Assembly (NCBI GenBank): GCA_947177715.1
Contig: CAMWVM010000091.1
Span: forward strand, 1-6,786
Length of the DNA stretch: 6,786 nt
Source of the DNA: an uncultured Ruminococcus sp.
Lineage (GTDB): Bacteria; Bacillota; Clostridia; Oscillospirales; Ruminococcaceae
Reading direction: 5' to 3'
Below, piece after piece: positions 1 to 6,047 of this stretch. Every line of letters starts with the position of its first letter. Within the stretch, counting starts at the first letter, position 1. The notes beneath the pieces are model-generated. The model did not search any database. It was given only the letters and a program-made list of their open reading frames with translations, and was not told the DNA's origin. Made by a program: the position numbers and the translations under genes.

Positions 1-40
1 CCACAGCTATCCGAAAGGATAGGTTGGAGGCTGGGGGTCA
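1..40. other. GC-rich left-edge fragment with GAAA-loop hairpin, unidentified
   Basis: The first 50 bases contain 27 G or C (54%), clearly richer than the AT-rich genes that follow. A perfect 6-bp stem (CTATCC at 7-12, GGATAG at 17-22) closes on a GAAA tetraloop, and flanking bases CCACAG (1-6) and CTGGGG (31-36) can pair with one mismatch to extend it. This could be the 3' part of a structured RNA, the end of a mobile element, or the 5' end of a minus-strand gene: an ATG at 40-38 opens a frame that stays open to the window edge. I do not recognise any of these with confidence, and too little sequence is present to decide. Confidence 0.25.
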
Positions 41-58
41 TCTTGCCTAAGTTATACC

Positions 59-95
59 AAAAATGGTCAGTCCTTTAATTAAGGTCTGACCATTT
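59..95 (-). terminator. Rho-independent terminator after argS
   Basis: A 10-bp perfect stem (AAATGGTCAG at 61-70 with CTGACCATTT at 86-95) continues after one T-T mismatch with CCTT/AAGG (72-75/81-84) around a 5-base loop. Read on the minus strand the right arm ends in five T residues (63-59). It lies 12 nt past the argS stop codon, so it should end the ddl-murI-DUF1934-argS transcript. The plus-strand copy is followed by a looser T-rich stretch, so weak bidirectional action is possible. Confidence 0.85.
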
Positions 96-107
96 GAACT
101 TTATTTA

Positions 108-1796
108 TTACATGCTTTCGGGACACGTGATTTTGAGCATGTCCAGAATATTTTTTATTACCTGTTTTACTGCCAATGACAAGGAAAGTCTTGCCTGCAT
201 CACAGGTTCGTCCTCGCCCATAATACGACAATTAGTATAGAACTTATGATACATTGTTGCAAGGTCGATAACATATCTTGTAATTCTTGCAGGGTCATAA
301 TTCTTAGCCGACTCGTTTATAACATTAGGCAAGGTTGCCATATATTTTATTATTTCAGTTTCTTCAGGCAGTGTTAGATTTTTAAGGTTATCATAAGAAG
401 GATCCGAAATTTTTATGCCCGCTTCCTCCATTTTACGCAGTACAGAACAGATTCTTGCATGAGCATACTGTACATAATAAACCGGGTTCTGAGATGTTTG
501 TGAAACTGCCAAATCCAGATCAAAGTCGAAATGGGAATCCGGTTCACGGAGGTTAAAGAAAAATCTTGCGGCATCGATTGGTATCTCATCAAGCAAGGTT
601 GACAATGTAATTGCCTTTCCCGAACGCTTTGAAAGCTTATATTTTTCACCGTTTCTCACGAGATTCACCATCTGCATTATCACGATCTCAAGCTTGTCCG
701 CATCTACACCCAAAGCGGTAAGCGCTGCTTTCATTCTCGGAATATAACCATGATGGTCAGCTCCGAGGACGTCTATTGCGATATCATATTCTCTTGTGAC
801 CAATTTGTTATAGTGGTATGCTATATCAGGGACAAAATAAGTAGGAATTCCGTTGGCACGGACAAGGACTCTGTCCTTTTCATCTCCCAATTCAGAAGAT
901 TTAAACCACAGCGCTCCTTCCTGCTCATATGTATATCCACTTGCTTTCAACTTTTCAATAATCTCATTTACTGAACCGTTGTTATGGAGGGTGCTTTCTC
1001 TGAACCATTTATCATAGGTAATACGATATTTACCCAAGTCATTTTCAAGAGTCTGAATATTTACAGGAAGAGCAAAATCACAAAGGGCTTGTCTTCTCTC
1101 CTCAGAATCGGCATTTACATACTTATCGCCATGTATTTCTGCAAAATTCTTAGCATGGATCACTATATCTTCGCCGAGATAAGCGTCCTCAGGCATTTCA
1201 GTTTCAGGCTTATAAATCTGGAGATATCGAACCTCGAGAGAAGTTTTGAACTTTTCGATTTGGTTTCCTGCATCGTTCACATAGAACTCACGGGACGCTT
1301 TAAATCCTGCTTTATCAAGCACTGCGGAAAGGCAATCTCCGATTGCACCACCTCTTGCATTACCGATATGCATAGGTCCTGTTGGATTTGCAGAAACAAA
1401 CTCCACAAGTACTTTTTTGCCCTCACCGAAGTCAGTTTCACCATAATGCTCTCCGTCAGAAATAACAGAACTTACGACCTCTGAAAACCATTGTGATGAA
1501 AAGAAAAAGTTAATAAAACCTGCTCCTGCGACCTCACATTTTTCAAAATAAGATCCGTCGAGCATAATTTTCTCACAGATTGCTTCCGCAATTTTTCTCG
1601 GAGCTGTATGAAATGCTCTTGCACACACCATTGCGGCATTAGATGACATATCCCCATTTTTAGGGTCGGCAGGTATTTCCACATTAAACGTTGGAATTGG
1701 TTCGGTTGGGAAAGTTCCGTCAGAAATACATGCTCCCAAGGCATTCATAACCAATTCCCTTACTTGGTCAGATGCTTTTTTTATCAAGTTTGTCAT
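108..1796 (-). CDS. argS: Arginine--tRNA ligase
   Basis: Class I aminoacyl-tRNA synthetase that joins L-arginine to tRNA-Arg using ATP, in the cytoplasm. The 562 residues match the usual length of bacterial ArgS. The N-terminal tRNA-recognition (Add-1) domain occupies roughly residues 1-110. The catalytic Rossmann core has SANPTGPMHIGN with the HIGH signature as HIGN (143-146), the YVNDAGNQ motif (172-179), LGADHHGY (344-351), and a KMSKS-like loop KLSKRSG (387-393). The C-terminal DALR anticodon-binding domain begins near YVQYAHAR (441-448). The ATG at 1796 fits the family's N-terminus. The only SD-like sequence, GGGAG, lies 13 nt upstream inside a hairpin stem. The gene is last in the ddl-murI-DUF1934 run, about 100 nt after DUF1934, and is followed by a terminator. 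No T-box is visible. All catalytic motifs look intact. Confidence 0.97.
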   Translation of the reverse strand: MTNLIKKASDQVRELVMNALGACISDGTFPTEPIPTFNVEIPADPKNGDMSSNAAMVCARAFHTAPRKIAEAICEKIMLDGSYFEKCEVAGAGFINFFFSSQWFSEVVSSVISDGEHYGETDFGEGKKVLVEFVSANPTGPMHIGNARGGAIGDCLSAVLDKAGFKASREFYVNDAGNQIEKFKTSLEVRYLQIYKPETEMPEDAYLGEDIVIHAKNFAEIHGDKYVNADSEERRQALCDFALPVNIQTLENDLGKYRITYDKWFRESTLHNNGSVNEIIEKLKASGYTYEQEGALWFKSSELGDEKDRVLVRANGIPTYFVPDIAYHYNKLVTREYDIAIDVLGADHHGYIPRMKAALTALGVDADKLEIVIMQMVNLVRNGEKYKLSKRSGKAITLSTLLDEIPIDAARFFFNLREPDSHFDFDLDLAVSQTSQNPVYYVQYAHARICSVLRKMEEAGIKISDPSYDNLKNLTLPEETEIIKYMATLPNVINESAKNYDPARITRYVIDLATMYHKFYTNCRIMGEDEPVMQARLSLSLAVKQVIKNILDMLKITCPESM

Positions 1797-1804
1797 TTTT
1801 ACAG

Positions 1805-1887
1805 CTATGCTCCCGTATGGAGCATATCCCCCTTTCGATGTTTTATCAAACGATGAATAATTCTGCTATACATACGGCTTTGCCGCA
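1805..1887 (-). promoter_or_regulatory. Candidate structured leader in front of argS
   Basis: On the minus strand, a perfect 8-bp hairpin (TATGCTCC, loop ATACG, GGAGCATA; plus coordinates 1806-1826) encloses the only SD-like GGGAG before the argS ATG. A second small hairpin lies upstream (CGGC, loop AAA, GCCG; 1875-1885). The 7 bases CCGTATG (1877-1871, partly in the upstream hairpin) are exactly complementary to CATACGG (1819-1813, the loop and inner stem of the SD hairpin), so the two folds compete with a long-range pairing. A six-codon frame, ATG at 1825 to TAG at 1805, spans the SD hairpin. The pairings are seen in the sequence; a regulatory role is inference. Confidence 0.4.
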
Positions 1888-1896
1888 GGCACAGCT

Positions 1897-2319
1897 TTAT
1901 TGTTTTACGTCTATTGAAATATCAAAATCACCAAGATAACTGGAATTCACGTCAATTACATATTTAAAGGAAACGCTGCCGCCGTTTTCGGTAAGCGTTG
2001 ATGTAATTTCCTTTGAATTTACACCGACCATAATTTCACCATAGGGTGTACCATAATGGCAATGGTGTTTTTTCCCCTGCTCCACAATAAGATTTGAAGT
2101 ATACTTTCCTGTACGGTTAAGAATTATTTTCTTATTACCATAGACAGAAAGCTCAGTTACGGTTCCCTCAAAGCCTGTGGCTTCGGTTTCGTCATATGAA
2201 ATCACAAATCTATCAGATTTCTTTTCCAGACGTCCTCTTGTTATCAGCTCTGTCTGGTCGGAGCTGTTTCCGTCCGACTGAGTACTGACCAAAGAAATTG
2301 TTACATTATCTTTTATCAA
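1897..2319 (-). CDS. DUF1934 / YwiB-like small beta-barrel protein
   Basis: Small cytoplasmic protein of unknown biochemical function, with no signal peptide or membrane segment. It resembles DUF1934 (YwiB of Bacillus): alternating beta strands, the conserved TPYG turn (residues 91-94 of the 140-residue form) and a C-terminal strand pattern FKYVIDVN (118-125) followed by a short acidic tail. These proteins are thought to form a lipocalin-like barrel. YwiB sits immediately upstream of argS in Bacillus, and the same order here supports the assignment. There is no ATG near the start. A TTG at 2328 would lie only about 1 nt after the SD AAAGGA, whereas the in-frame TTG at 2319 lies 10 nt after it, so I chose 2319; the other start would add three residues. 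It begins 21 nt after the murI stop. His and Cys residues cluster near 83-90 (KKHHCHYG), which may be notable. Function remains unassigned. Confidence 0.85.
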   Translation of the reverse strand: MIKDNVTISLVSTQSDGNSSDQTELITRGRLEKKSDRFVISYDETEATGFEGTVTELSVYGNKKIILNRTGKYTSNLIVEQGKKHHCHYGTPYGEIMVGVNSKEITSTLTENGGSVSFKYVIDVNSSYLGDFDISIDVKQ

Positions 2320-2340
2320 TAAAGTCAAATCCTTTCAAAA

Positions 2341-3150
2341 CTAAACTGTTAAATTACATTTATATATTTCGCCATTAATATTTTTGCCCAAAAACGCCTC
2401 AACATTCTCAGAAAACAATGATACGCTGTCGGTACAATACAGCTCCAGCCGTCCAGGTTCACTTCTGTCTGAAAGCATATCACGGTATGTCATTTCATTA
2501 AGCGCATACTTTGCCAATTCTCCGCCGGAAGAAATTAATTTCACGTCATTTCCCATAATATCTGAAATCAAATCAATGAGATGCGGATAATGCGTACAAC
2601 CCAATATAAGGGTATCCACATTTTCCTTTTTCATAACCTCTAAATACTCTTCTGCAAAAAATCTTGCCGGAGGACAGTCTACGTCTGTATACCCGTTTTC
2701 TACAAGAGGGACAAACATAGGACATGCTTTTCCGATTACTTTTATATTAGGATTAATACTTCTGATAACTTTTCCATACATACCGCTTTTTACAGTAGCA
2801 CTGGTAGCTATAACTCCCACACGATTGTTTTTTGTTTCTGCACATGCCACCTGCACCGCTGGTTCAACAACCCCTGTAACTTCTATTGAGTTTTCTCGTT
2901 TAAACGAAGAAAGCACAGATGAAACCGTACCGCAGGCAACGAGTATCATCTTTACGTTATGCTGCTCAAGAAAAGCTATATCCTGTTTTGCATATTTTAT
3001 AATCGTTTCTTTACTTCTTGTTCCATACGGTACTCTTGCTGTATCTCCAAGATAAACGATATTTTCATTCGGAAGTAGTTTTACAAGCTCTTTAACGCAG
3101 GTTAATCCGCCAACTCCCGAATCGAACACGCCTATTGCACTATTATTCAT
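2341..3150 (-). CDS. murI: Glutamate racemase
   Basis: Cofactor-independent racemase converting L-glutamate to D-glutamate for peptidoglycan stem peptides (used by MurD), in the cytoplasm. From the ATG at 3150 it has 269 residues, the usual length. Visible motifs are the substrate-binding AIGVFDSGVGG (Asp10-Ser11), YLGDTARVPYG (33-43), the first catalytic Cys73 in ACGTVSS (72-78), and the second catalytic Cys185-Thr-His in LGCTHYPHL (183-191). Most family members have CNT where this protein has CGT. The frame stays open nine codons further to a TTG at 3177, but homology starts at MNNSAIGVFD, and the ATG has AAAGGGCGGGA upstream, so 3150 is preferred. The start overlaps the ddl stop by 8 nt (ATGAATAA), implying translational coupling of two D-amino-acid enzymes. 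An Asp/Glu-family racemase with other specificity is the alternative. Confidence 0.93.
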   Translation of the reverse strand: MNNSAIGVFDSGVGGLTCVKELVKLLPNENIVYLGDTARVPYGTRSKETIIKYAKQDIAFLEQHNVKMILVACGTVSSVLSSFKRENSIEVTGVVEPAVQVACAETKNNRVGVIATSATVKSGMYGKVIRSINPNIKVIGKACPMFVPLVENGYTDVDCPPARFFAEEYLEVMKKENVDTLILGCTHYPHLIDLISDIMGNDVKLISSGGELAKYALNEMTYRDMLSDRSEPGRLELYCTDSVSLFSENVEAFLGKNINGEIYKCNLTV

Positions 3151-4225
3151 AGTCAATTCCCGCCCTTTCAAGAGCAAGTTTTATAAGATTATCTTCCTGT
3201 TGCTCAAAGGACATTCCGCCGTTTTCCATAAGTTTCGGATACATACTGATCGGGGTATGTCCCGGCAGGGTATTAATTTCATTCAATACAATCTCATTAT
3301 TTTCACACAGGAAAAAGTCTACTCTCGCAAGTCCTGCACAACCCATAGATTTATATGCTTTGACTGCTGTTTCACGAATTTTATTTATAACCACGTCGTC
3401 AAATCGTGCAGGAATTATTGTTTTTGATGCGGCATTGTTGTATTTTGAATCATAGTCATAGATCTCATTGTTAGCCGAACAAATTTCACCCACAGTAGAT
3501 ACCAAAGGCGTATTGTTGCCCATAACGGCAGTTTCACATTCAACACCTGTGATTCCCTGTTCAACAACTACCTTTTTATCATGAGCAAAGGCAATTTTTA
3601 TACCTTTTTTCAGCTCAGCGGGATTTTTCACTTTTGATATTCCCACAGACGAACCGCAGTTAGCAGGCTTAACAAACATGGGGTATGTAAGTTCACTTTC
3701 GATCTGTTGGCACTTTTCCTCAAGATTATCAAGCTCAGACTCAATTATTGCAAACCACTTTGCTGTTTTTATACCATGTGCTTCAAGGATTGTATGAGTA
3801 AGCTCCTTGTCCATACAATTTGCGGAAGAGATAAGGTCACAGCCCACAAATGGAATTTCAGCAAGCTGAAATAATCCCTGAATTGTGCCATCCTCGCCGT
3901 TCTTTCCATGAAGAACAGGAAAAACGCAATCGACCTTTAAATACGATACACTTCCGTCCTCGCCAAGTACCAAAAAGCCTTTATGAAGCGGGTCAGGACT
4001 GAGTACGCAAGGTACATTATCAGGGTGCTGTTCCCATTTACCGCAAGCGATATCGTCTACATCACCCATATATTTCATCCAATGTCCTTTTTTTGTAATG
4101 CCTATGATTATAACTTTATATTTATCCTTTGGAATACTTTTTATAACATGAGTTGCCGACACGAGAGAAACATCATGTTCGTTGGACTTTCCGCCAAAAA
4201 TTACAGCTACACGAATTCTGGACAT
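3143..4225 (-). CDS. ddl: D-alanine--D-alanine ligase (VanG/VanA-like branch)
   Basis: ATP-grasp ligase that joins two D-alanines into the D-Ala-D-Ala end of peptidoglycan precursors, in the cytoplasm. The 360 residues match the family. The N-terminal domain has VIFGGKSNEHDVSL with Glu16. HGKNGEDGTIQGLF (106-119) and the GCDLISSANCMDK segment (128-140) follow. The ATP-grasp core has KPANCGSSVGISKV (186-199), the omega-loop Tyr262 in YDYDSKY (256-262), and the metal/substrate residues Arg301, Asp303, Glu316 and Asn318 in ARVDFF and NEINTLPG. Several segments recall VanA/VanG more than E. coli DdlB, but the Glu-Ser-Tyr set, especially Tyr262, is that of D-Ala-D-Ala ligases; VanA has His at this Tyr. 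No vanH, vanX, vanT or vanRS lies nearby. RBS AAAGGA is 10 nt before the ATG. It is first in its unit, directly behind the promoter at 4269-4297. Confidence 0.92.
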   Translation of the reverse strand: MSRIRVAVIFGGKSNEHDVSLVSATHVIKSIPKDKYKVIIIGITKKGHWMKYMGDVDDIACGKWEQHPDNVPCVLSPDPLHKGFLVLGEDGSVSYLKVDCVFPVLHGKNGEDGTIQGLFQLAEIPFVGCDLISSANCMDKELTHTILEAHGIKTAKWFAIIESELDNLEEKCQQIESELTYPMFVKPANCGSSVGISKVKNPAELKKGIKIAFAHDKKVVVEQGITGVECETAVMGNNTPLVSTVGEICSANNEIYDYDSKYNNAASKTIIPARFDDVVINKIRETAVKAYKSMGCAGLARVDFFLCENNEIVLNEINTLPGHTPISMYPKLMENGGMSFEQQEDNLIKLALERAGIDYE

Positions 4226-4268
4226 AACTTCAGCTTCCTTTCACACTTAATCTAAATACTAATATATA

Positions 4269-4297
4269 ATTATACCATACAACTCGTATTAATGCAA
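4269..4297 (-). promoter_or_regulatory. SigA-type extended -10 promoter for ddl-murI-DUF1934-argS
   Basis: On the minus strand TTGCAT (4297-4292) is followed after 17 bp by a perfect TATAAT (4274-4269), preceded by TGG to give an extended -10 (TGGTATAAT). The -35 matches only the TTG of TTGACA, so the extended -10 probably carries much of the activity. The spacer holds a short inverted repeat, ATAC and GTAT five bases apart. The ddl ATG is 43 nt past the -10. The upstream hisA unit has no clear terminator before this promoter, so readthrough into ddl is possible. Confidence 0.75.
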
Positions 4298-4346
4298 AGG
4301 TTTTTTCTACAAAATTAGCTAAGTCACATATCAAATATTGTACGAT

Positions 4347-5117
4347 TCATTTAAATTTTGCAACCTCATCAAAACTCATTATACCGCCGAATATATCCAA
4401 AGCACTTCCCACGGTAAAATCCAACATAGAATTGCCTAACCTTTTCAGCTTATGCAAATCATCAAAGCTTGAAATTCCTCCTGCATAAGTTACAGGGATA
4501 AAATAATTTTCTCCAAGCATTCGGGCAAGCTTTTCTTCAATACCTGAAGCCTTTCCCTCCACGTCCACTGCATGAATAAGAAATTCTGCACAATGTTCAC
4601 TCAACATTTCCATGGTATCTTTATTCATCTTAACATCAGTGAACTTCTGCCATCTGTCGGTCACGATATAATATTCACCGTCACGCTGTCTGCATGAAAG
4701 ATCAAGCACCAGCTTATCCTTTCCCACAGCACTGACCATTTTATTCAGGTTATCGAAATTAACTGCACCATTTTTAAAAACATAACTTGTAACAATGACA
4801 TGGCTTGCACCTTTTTCTAAAAATAACTTTGCATTATCTGCATTTATTCCTCCGCCGATTTGAAGACCGCCTTCAAAGGCTTTAAGCGCAGAAAAAGCTT
4901 GGTCACAGTCGTCCTCATATTCTTTCGTACCCACTGGATTAAGCAGTATTATATGTCCTCCGTCAAGCCTTTTATTTTTATACATATTTCCATAAAAAGC
5001 TCCGTCATATGATGACACGAAGTTTTCCTTTGCGGTTTTGCCTTTATCAGATAACGAACCGCCGACAATTTGTTTTACCTGTCCATTATGGATATCTATA
5101 CATGGTCTGAATTTCAT
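4347..5117 (-). CDS. hisA: Eukaryotic-type HisA (ProFAR isomerase)
   Basis: Isomerase of the fourth step of histidine synthesis, ProFAR to PRFAR, a cytoplasmic (beta-alpha)8 barrel. The 256 residues match the eukaryotic-type branch (yeast His6-like, TIGR02129) far better than the classic bacterial HisA. Shared features include FRPCIDIHNGQVKQIVGG at the N-terminus with catalytic Asp8, QIGGGIN (86-92), VIVTSYVF (107-114), VLDLSCR (137-143) with the second catalytic Asp139, EFLIHAVDVEG (178-188) and the phosphate-binding YAGGI and GSALDIFGG segments (211-215, 237-245). All look intact. The ATG directly follows the stop of the upstream transglutaminase-like gene (TAGATG), and its GGGGA ribosome site lies within that gene, so translation is probably coupled. 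No other his gene is present, which is unusual because hisA normally sits between hisH and hisF. Confidence 0.92.
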   Translation of the reverse strand: MKFRPCIDIHNGQVKQIVGGSLSDKGKTAKENFVSSYDGAFYGNMYKNKRLDGGHIILLNPVGTKEYEDDCDQAFSALKAFEGGLQIGGGINADNAKLFLEKGASHVIVTSYVFKNGAVNFDNLNKMVSAVGKDKLVLDLSCRQRDGEYYIVTDRWQKFTDVKMNKDTMEMLSEHCAEFLIHAVDVEGKASGIEEKLARMLGENYFIPVTYAGGISSFDDLHKLKRLGNSMLDFTVGSALDIFGGIMSFDEVAKFK

Positions 5118-5861
5118 CTAATTTTCCCCATTCATTTTTTGTTGCGTTTCATATGAATATTCTGTACTGTCGGCTTTTGGAAGTCCCTCGCTGTTCCAGA
5201 CATGTCTGTTGTTTCTGAGGAATTCCTCAGTTACATTGAAATATATATGCGAAACAGGTAAATCTTCAATATCCGATACTGGATCATCCCAAGTTACATC
5301 AACATAATACCAATCATTATCAAGCTGCACCATATTCCACGCATGATCATCCCGATTATCGTCCTCGGCATACACAATAATATTTGGTATTTCAAACATA
5401 TCCATAAACATTTTAAAAGTAGTTGCATATCCTGTGCATATTGATTTTCCGTTTATCAAAACGCCATATGGATTATCTGAATTTTGGCTGTGCTCATGAA
5501 AAATCCCCAAATTTGCTGTGTCATATTCTGAATTAGAAACTATATAATCATGAATCGCAAGCTCCTTTTCATATAAAGACATATCTTCATGGATTACATT
5601 ATCAATTATCTCAACCGCTTTGTCGTAAATCTTTTTATCAAAATCCGAAAGCGTAGAGGGATCCTCGGAAAGGTATGCGTCAGAAATAGATTTTGTATTG
5701 TAAATAGCTGTATCTTCCTGTTCTGCTTCTGAAGCACCGTATACCGTGGTTTCATACGGTCTGAATTGATGGTATAATTTTTTTCCGACTTTAATACAAA
5801 CAAATGAAATGCATAAAAGTATAATTATACAAAATGAAATTTTAATTATTCTTATTTTCAT
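5118..5861 (-). CDS. Membrane-anchored transglutaminase-like domain protein
   Basis: The 247 residues start with a short Lys/Arg-rich stretch and a hydrophobic segment (about 7-24), then a Lys-Lys stop: a likely signal anchor or uncleaved signal, putting the rest outside the cell. No lipobox is seen, although Cys residues occur at 11, 17 and 22. After a polar linker (about 40-70) comes a transglutaminase-core domain with the expected triad: Cys142 in KSICTGYATTF, His173 in DDHAWN, and Asp188 in WYYVDVTWDDP. VDVTWDDP is typical of the bacterial TGc group. Related domains act as cysteine peptidases, amidases or crosslinking enzymes, sometimes on the cell wall; the substrate here is unknown. The ATG has GGAG five nt upstream and a strong promoter. 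It is transcribed with hisA directly behind it. A peptidoglycan or surface-protein role is inference only. Confidence 0.85.
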   Translation of the reverse strand: MKIRIIKISFCIIILLCISFVCIKVGKKLYHQFRPYETTVYGASEAEQEDTAIYNTKSISDAYLSEDPSTLSDFDKKIYDKAVEIIDNVIHEDMSLYEKELAIHDYIVSNSEYDTANLGIFHEHSQNSDNPYGVLINGKSICTGYATTFKMFMDMFEIPNIIVYAEDDNRDDHAWNMVQLDNDWYYVDVTWDDPVSDIEDLPVSHIYFNVTEEFLRNNRHVWNSEGLPKADSTEYSYETQQKMNGEN

Positions 5862-5892
5862 ACTTACTCCATATAAAAATATTTACAATTTT

Positions 5893-5922
5893 ATTATACA
5901 TTACAGCATTACTATTTGTCAA
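5893..5922 (-). promoter_or_regulatory. Consensus SigA-type promoter for the transglutaminase-hisA unit
   Basis: On the minus strand a perfect TTGACA (5922-5917) and a perfect TATAAT (5898-5893) are separated by 18 bp. The ATG of the transglutaminase-like gene lies 31 nt past the -10, leaving a short leader that carries GGAG. Both hexamers being exact suggests high basal expression. The promoter points away from the purA promoter, and the two -35 boxes are 43 bp apart. Confidence 0.85.
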
Positions 5923-5958
5923 GAAAACTGATTTGTTATGAGATTATTAAAAGTATAA

Positions 5959-5984
5959 AAAACTATTTACAATGAAATAGTTTT
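5959..5984. repeat. Perfect 10-bp inverted repeat over the purA -35 box (candidate operator)
   Basis: AAAACTATTT (5959-5968) and AAATAGTTTT (5975-5984) are exact reverse complements separated by ACAATG. The repeat covers the purA -35 hexamer and most of the spacer, where a bound protein would block RNA polymerase. It does not resemble the Bacillus PurR PurBox, which contains CGAA. It lies upstream of the expected transcript start, so it should act as DNA rather than as an RNA hairpin. The regulator is unknown. Confidence 0.5.
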
Positions 5985-5994
5985 GTGATATAAT
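5966..5994 (+). promoter_or_regulatory. SigA-type promoter for purA
   Basis: TTTACA (5966-5971) is separated by 17 bp from a perfect TATAAT (5989-5994) with an extended -10 TGA directly before it. The sequence upstream is A/T-rich (about 5943-5960) and may act as an UP element. The expected start near 6000 leaves a leader of roughly 60 nt before the purA ATG. The -35 box sits inside a perfect inverted repeat, pointing to control by a DNA-binding protein. Confidence 0.8.
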
Positions 5995-6047
5995 TATGAA
6001 GCGGTATTATTTTTACAAATATTTATCCGTAATTTTGCTGTTTAAGC

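Noticed and set aside
984..1484. 166-codon plus-strand open frame inside argS
   Set aside because: It is antisense to the intact, well-conserved argS, has no recognisable motifs, and its composition is explained by the codons of the opposite strand. The smaller plus-strand frames in argS, murI and ddl are rejected on the same grounds.
1871..1887. Terminator after the DUF1934 gene
   Set aside because: The stem is short (CGGC/GCCG plus weak pairs) and not followed by a T-run, so readthrough into argS is expected.
1797..1896. T-box riboswitch upstream of argS
   Set aside because: There is no GGTGG-type T-box motif, no AG-bulge stem and no long antiterminator; the spacer is only about 100 nt.
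3143..4225. Vancomycin-resistance ligase (vanA/vanG type)
   Set aside because: The omega-loop Tyr262 is kept, and no vanH, vanX, vanT, vanY or vanRS-like gene is nearby. The coupling to murI fits a housekeeping ddl.
4226..4346. Terminator after hisA
   Set aside because: No stable hairpin with a T-run was found; the segment holds the ddl promoter and otherwise AT-rich sequence.
5118..5861. Lipoprotein signal in the transglutaminase-like protein
   Set aside because: Cys residues lie in the hydrophobic segment, but none is preceded by a lipobox with small residues at -1; a signal anchor fits better.
5959..5984. Rho-independent terminator or riboswitch stem
   Set aside because: The repeat is AT-rich, lies upstream of the expected purA transcript start and overlaps the -35 box, so an operator is more plausible than an RNA structure.
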